Below are positions 15,754-18,230 of a stretch of DNA of 18,230 nt, in pieces (within the stretch, counting starts at the first letter, position 1; each line of letters begins with the position of its first letter). The stretch spans positions 1 to 18,230 of the forward strand of contig CAZSBS010000073.1 of the NCBI GenBank assembly GCA_964605095.1. Direction: 5' to 3'. Under the pieces are notes generated by a model. The model searched no databases and was not told the origin of the DNA. It saw only the letters and a program-made list of their open reading frames with translations. The position numbers and the translations under genes are program-made. This DNA is from JAUWQU01 sp964605095 (GTDB lineage Bacteria; Planctomycetota; Phycisphaerae; SM23-33).

Positions 15754-18230
15754 ATGAATGATGCTTCTCTCATCAAGCTTCTCTGCCGCGTTTGCCCAGG
15801 CGGCGTTGCGGCGGCGTGCGCCATGGTGCTTAGCCTCGCGGCCGGGATTGCCGGGGCGGCGCCATCTGACGTCCCGGCCGTGCCGGACCTGGCCGGTCGG
15901 TGGGAATGTGAGTTTGACATCATCAGGGGCGAGTTTTCGGGCAGGAATCGCAATCCTACCCTTGCCGCCCAGACCTACTGCCGCCAGTCGCTGATCTTCG
16001 CGGAAGACCGCGACTCGACGGATGTGATTCTCCGCCGCACCGAGGCCCTTGCGGCGGACATCCAGAAGTTCCCGGGGGCGCCCGGCATGACGGCGCTCAA
16101 AGCCCGCCTGGCCCAGTTGAGGACCCAGGCCGACAAGTGCAAGCCGACCGACCTGCCAGCACGCAAGGCGCTGTTCATGTCGGTCGCCGCCCTCCGCCGG
16201 CAGATCGCGTTTTCCAACCCGCTGCTGAACTTCAAGGAATTGCTGTTTCTCAAGAGCCACTTGGGCGCCGGTCACTGCTGCGACCAGTACTTCGGCAACA
16301 CAACCAGGCCTGGCGGAAGCCTGTACGTACTGAAGGACCCCTTCGGCGAGAAGCCCGTTCTTCACGATATGCTGGCCGAGGCCCTCGTCACAAACGGTCG
16401 GCTCCAGGGCAAGAGCCTCGCAGACGGGTCCTACCGCGCGCCCGAGCTGTCGTACGATGGCAGGCAGATCTTCTTCGCCGCCACCCAGTGTGGCAAGAGC
16501 AAAGAGCGGTGGAGCCCGGAGAAGTCATACCACGTTTTCAAGGTCAACCTCGACGGCTCGGGCCTGACCCAGGTCACCGATGGTTCGTGGAACGACTTCG
16601 ACCCGTGCCTGCTGCCAAACGGTCGCGTCGCGTTCATATCCGAGCGCCGCGGCGGCTTTGGCCGATGCCACGGGCGCCCGGTGCCGACGTACACGCTGCA
16701 CTCGATGAACCCCGATGGCAGCGACATCGTGGCGCTGAGCTACCACGAGACCAACGAGTGGAACCCAAGCGTCAACAACGACGGGATGATCGTCTACACG
16801 CGATGGGACTACATCGACCGCGGGGACTGCATCGCCCACCATCCGTGGATAACCTACCCGGATGGGCGCGACCCGCGGGCGATGCAGGGCAACTACCCGA
16901 TCAATCGCAACGATCGCCCGGACCAGGAGATGAACGTCCGCGCGATCCCAAACTCGCCGCTCTACGTGGCGACGGCATCGCCGCATCACGGCCAGTCGTT
17001 CGGCTCGCTGGTCATCTTCGACCCGCGAGTCGAGGACGACGGCGCGATGGCGGCCATCAAACGCCTCACGCCGGAAGCCAGGTTTCCCGAGGTCGAAGGA
17101 GGACAGTTGACCTATGGCACGGCCTGGCCGCTGAACGAAAACTACTTCCTGTGCGCGTACGCCCCGCCAGAGGGCAAGCGGGGCAGCGGCCTGCACGGCA
17201 TATATCTGGTGGACAGCTTCGGCAATAAGGAACTGGTCCACGAAGACCCGGCGATAGGTTGCTTTAGCCCGATCCCGGTGGCCCCGAGGCCCTGCCCGCC
17301 GGTGATCCCGCATGCAACCGCTGTCGGATTGCCCGGCTCCTCGCCAAAGGATGCCTCAGAGCCAACGCCGACCACCGGGACAGTCCTGTGCGTCAACGTC
17401 TACAACAGCCGCAAGAGCTGGCCGGCGGGCACGAAGATCAAGGAAATCCGCGTCATCCAGCTTTATCCCAAAGCCACCCCCCCTGTAAACGACCCGGACA
17501 TCGGCATTGGCAGCGAGTCGCTTGCCCGCAATGTGCTTGGCACGGCGCCGGTCGAGCAGGACGGCAGCGTCCAGTTCACGATCCCGGCCGGCAAACCGTT
17601 CTACATGCAGGCCCTGGATGCCAACGGCTGCGCGATCCAGTCCATGCAGTCGGCGACATACGTGCATCCGGGCGAGAAGCTCACCTGCCAGGGCTGCCAC
17701 GAACCCGCGGAGGGCTCGCCCAAGGCCCCCAGTCGCCCGCCGATGGCGCTGCGGAAGACCGCCGTGGCGCTGTCGCCCGATGTCGAAGGATCGAGCCCCA
17801 TCTCGTTTCCGCGGCTGGTCCAGCCGGTGCTGGACCGCAACTGCGTCTCGTGCCACGTAAAGAACAAGGGCAAGGCCCCAGACCTGGGCGGCACACCGGC
17901 GATCTGGAACCGCCCCGACTACGGCGGGGGCAGTAAGACATGGTCCGCCTCGTACATATCCCTGACGACGGCACACTACAGTGAAGGCGATCCGATCAAG
18001 GGCTTCGCGTTCTCCTTCAGCGCCCGCCCGCCGTCGCGCACGCCGACGCAAACCGTCCCGGGCCAGTTCGGCGCAAGGGCCTCCAAGCTCTACCGGATGC
18101 TCTGGAAGGGCCACCACGACGTGAAGCTCTCGCCAGAGGACATGAGGCGAATCACGACCTGGCTGGATTGCAACAGCGTGTTCTTCAGCGCCTATGACCA
18201 CTTGGATGACCAGATCGCCGGAAAGCTGGT
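15754..18230 (+). CDS. HzsA-related secreted PD40 beta-propeller protein with c-type haem motifs, partial
   Basis: The frame is open from here to the window edge, giving 825 codons with no stop; the C terminus is outside. The N terminus looks like a signal peptide: charged start, hydrophobic AAACAMVLSLAAGIAGA, then APSD. A charged, probably helical segment follows (about 85-170), then GHCCDQYFG (173-181), then PD40/TolB-like propeller blades: LSYDGRQIFFA (232-242), FDPCLLPNGRVAFISERRGG (282-301), and NPSVNNDGMIVYTRWDY (337-353). Two CxxCH haem-attachment motifs lie in the C-terminal part: CQGCH (645-649) and CVSCH (697-701). This layout matches the planctomycete/PVC proteins related to hydrazine synthase subunit alpha (HzsA). 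The family link does not imply anammox; substrate unknown. In-frame starts at 15745, 15709 and 15637 are also open; none has a clear Shine-Dalgarno, and the chosen one gives the most ordinary signal peptide. Confidence 0.82.
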   Translation, partial: MNDASLIKLLCRVCPGGVAAACAMVLSLAAGIAGAAPSDVPAVPDLAGRWECEFDIIRGEFSGRNRNPTLAAQTYCRQSLIFAEDRDSTDVILRRTEALAADIQKFPGAPGMTALKARLAQLRTQADKCKPTDLPARKALFMSVAALRRQIAFSNPLLNFKELLFLKSHLGAGHCCDQYFGNTTRPGGSLYVLKDPFGEKPVLHDMLAEALVTNGRLQGKSLADGSYRAPELSYDGRQIFFAATQCGKSKERWSPEKSYHVFKVNLDGSGLTQVTDGSWNDFDPCLLPNGRVAFISERRGGFGRCHGRPVPTYTLHSMNPDGSDIVALSYHETNEWNPSVNNDGMIVYTRWDYIDRGDCIAHHPWITYPDGRDPRAMQGNYPINRNDRPDQEMNVRAIPNSPLYVATASPHHGQSFGSLVIFDPRVEDDGAMAAIKRLTPEARFPEVEGGQLTYGTAWPLNENYFLCAYAPPEGKRGSGLHGIYLVDSFGNKELVHEDPAIGCFSPIPVAPRPCPPVIPHATAVGLPGSSPKDASEPTPTTGTVLCVNVYNSRKSWPAGTKIKEIRVIQLYPKATPPVNDPDIGIGSESLARNVLGTAPVEQDGSVQFTIPAGKPFYMQALDANGCAIQSMQSATYVHPGEKLTCQGCHEPAEGSPKAPSRPPMALRKTAVALSPDVEGSSPISFPRLVQPVLDRNCVSCHVKNKGKAPDLGGTPAIWNRPDYGGGSKTWSASYISLTTAHYSEGDPIKGFAFSFSARPPSRTPTQTVPGQFGARASKLYRMLWKGHHDVKLSPEDMRRITTWLDCNSVFFSAYDHLDDQIAGKL

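Noticed and set aside
15541..16365. Minus-strand open frame of 274 codons
   Set aside because: It is antisense to the N-terminal part of the HzsA-related gene and has no recognisable domain.
15754..18230. Anammox hydrazine synthesis
   Set aside because: The protein is only related to HzsA by architecture; no HzsB/HzsC or other anammox genes are in the window.

Overview
The window is a high-GC bacterial segment with two parts: a complete type II-C CRISPR-Cas locus (positions 72-7937) and a carbohydrate-utilisation region (about 7985-15609), followed by the first 825 codons of a secreted haem-binding beta-propeller protein that runs off the right edge. The best taxonomic guess, by inference, is Planctomycetota (Phycisphaerae-like or a relative). 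The reasons are the HzsA-related PD40/cytochrome protein, the GH95 fucosidase beside a lipoprotein propeller, and the TTCCGGG heptamer repeats. No rRNA or other marker gene is present to confirm it.

CRISPR-Cas part. A 52-repeat, 51-spacer array (72-3467) has perfectly identical 36-bp repeats. On the minus strand, cas9 -> cas1 -> cas2 form a tightly overlapping operon whose 3' end meets the array. No csn2 or cas4 is present, so the locus is type II-C. Upstream of cas9, on the plus strand, lies a tracrRNA gene (about 7828-7937) that no protein-based annotation would show. Its anti-repeat pairs with the array repeat over 22 bp plus a lower stem of at least 6 bp, and it continues through two small hairpins into a strong rho-independent terminator. 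This fixes the crRNA strand as plus: the array is transcribed toward cas2, convergent with the cas operon. The tracrRNA promoter and a good candidate cas9 promoter are interleaved within the same 36 bp (7785-7820), so RNA polymerase probably cannot occupy both at once.

Sugar part. A palindrome and a heptamer tandem repeat precede a lipoprotein beta-propeller gene. That gene shares a TAATG stop/start with a secreted GH95-family alpha-L-fucosidase-like enzyme. Next come the three genes of an ABC sugar importer of the ribose/galactose type: binding lipoprotein, double ATPase and permease. The simplest reading is extracytoplasmic trimming of a fucosylated (or L-galactosylated) glycan and import of a released sugar. 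A 15-bp hairpin separates the permease gene from the HzsA-related gene.

The 71 bases before the first repeat are GC-rich and show no recognisable gene, repeat remnant or AT-rich leader. No tRNA, rRNA, transposase or integrase was seen. Long minus-strand open frames across 8000-15550 and the open frames inside the array are shadows.
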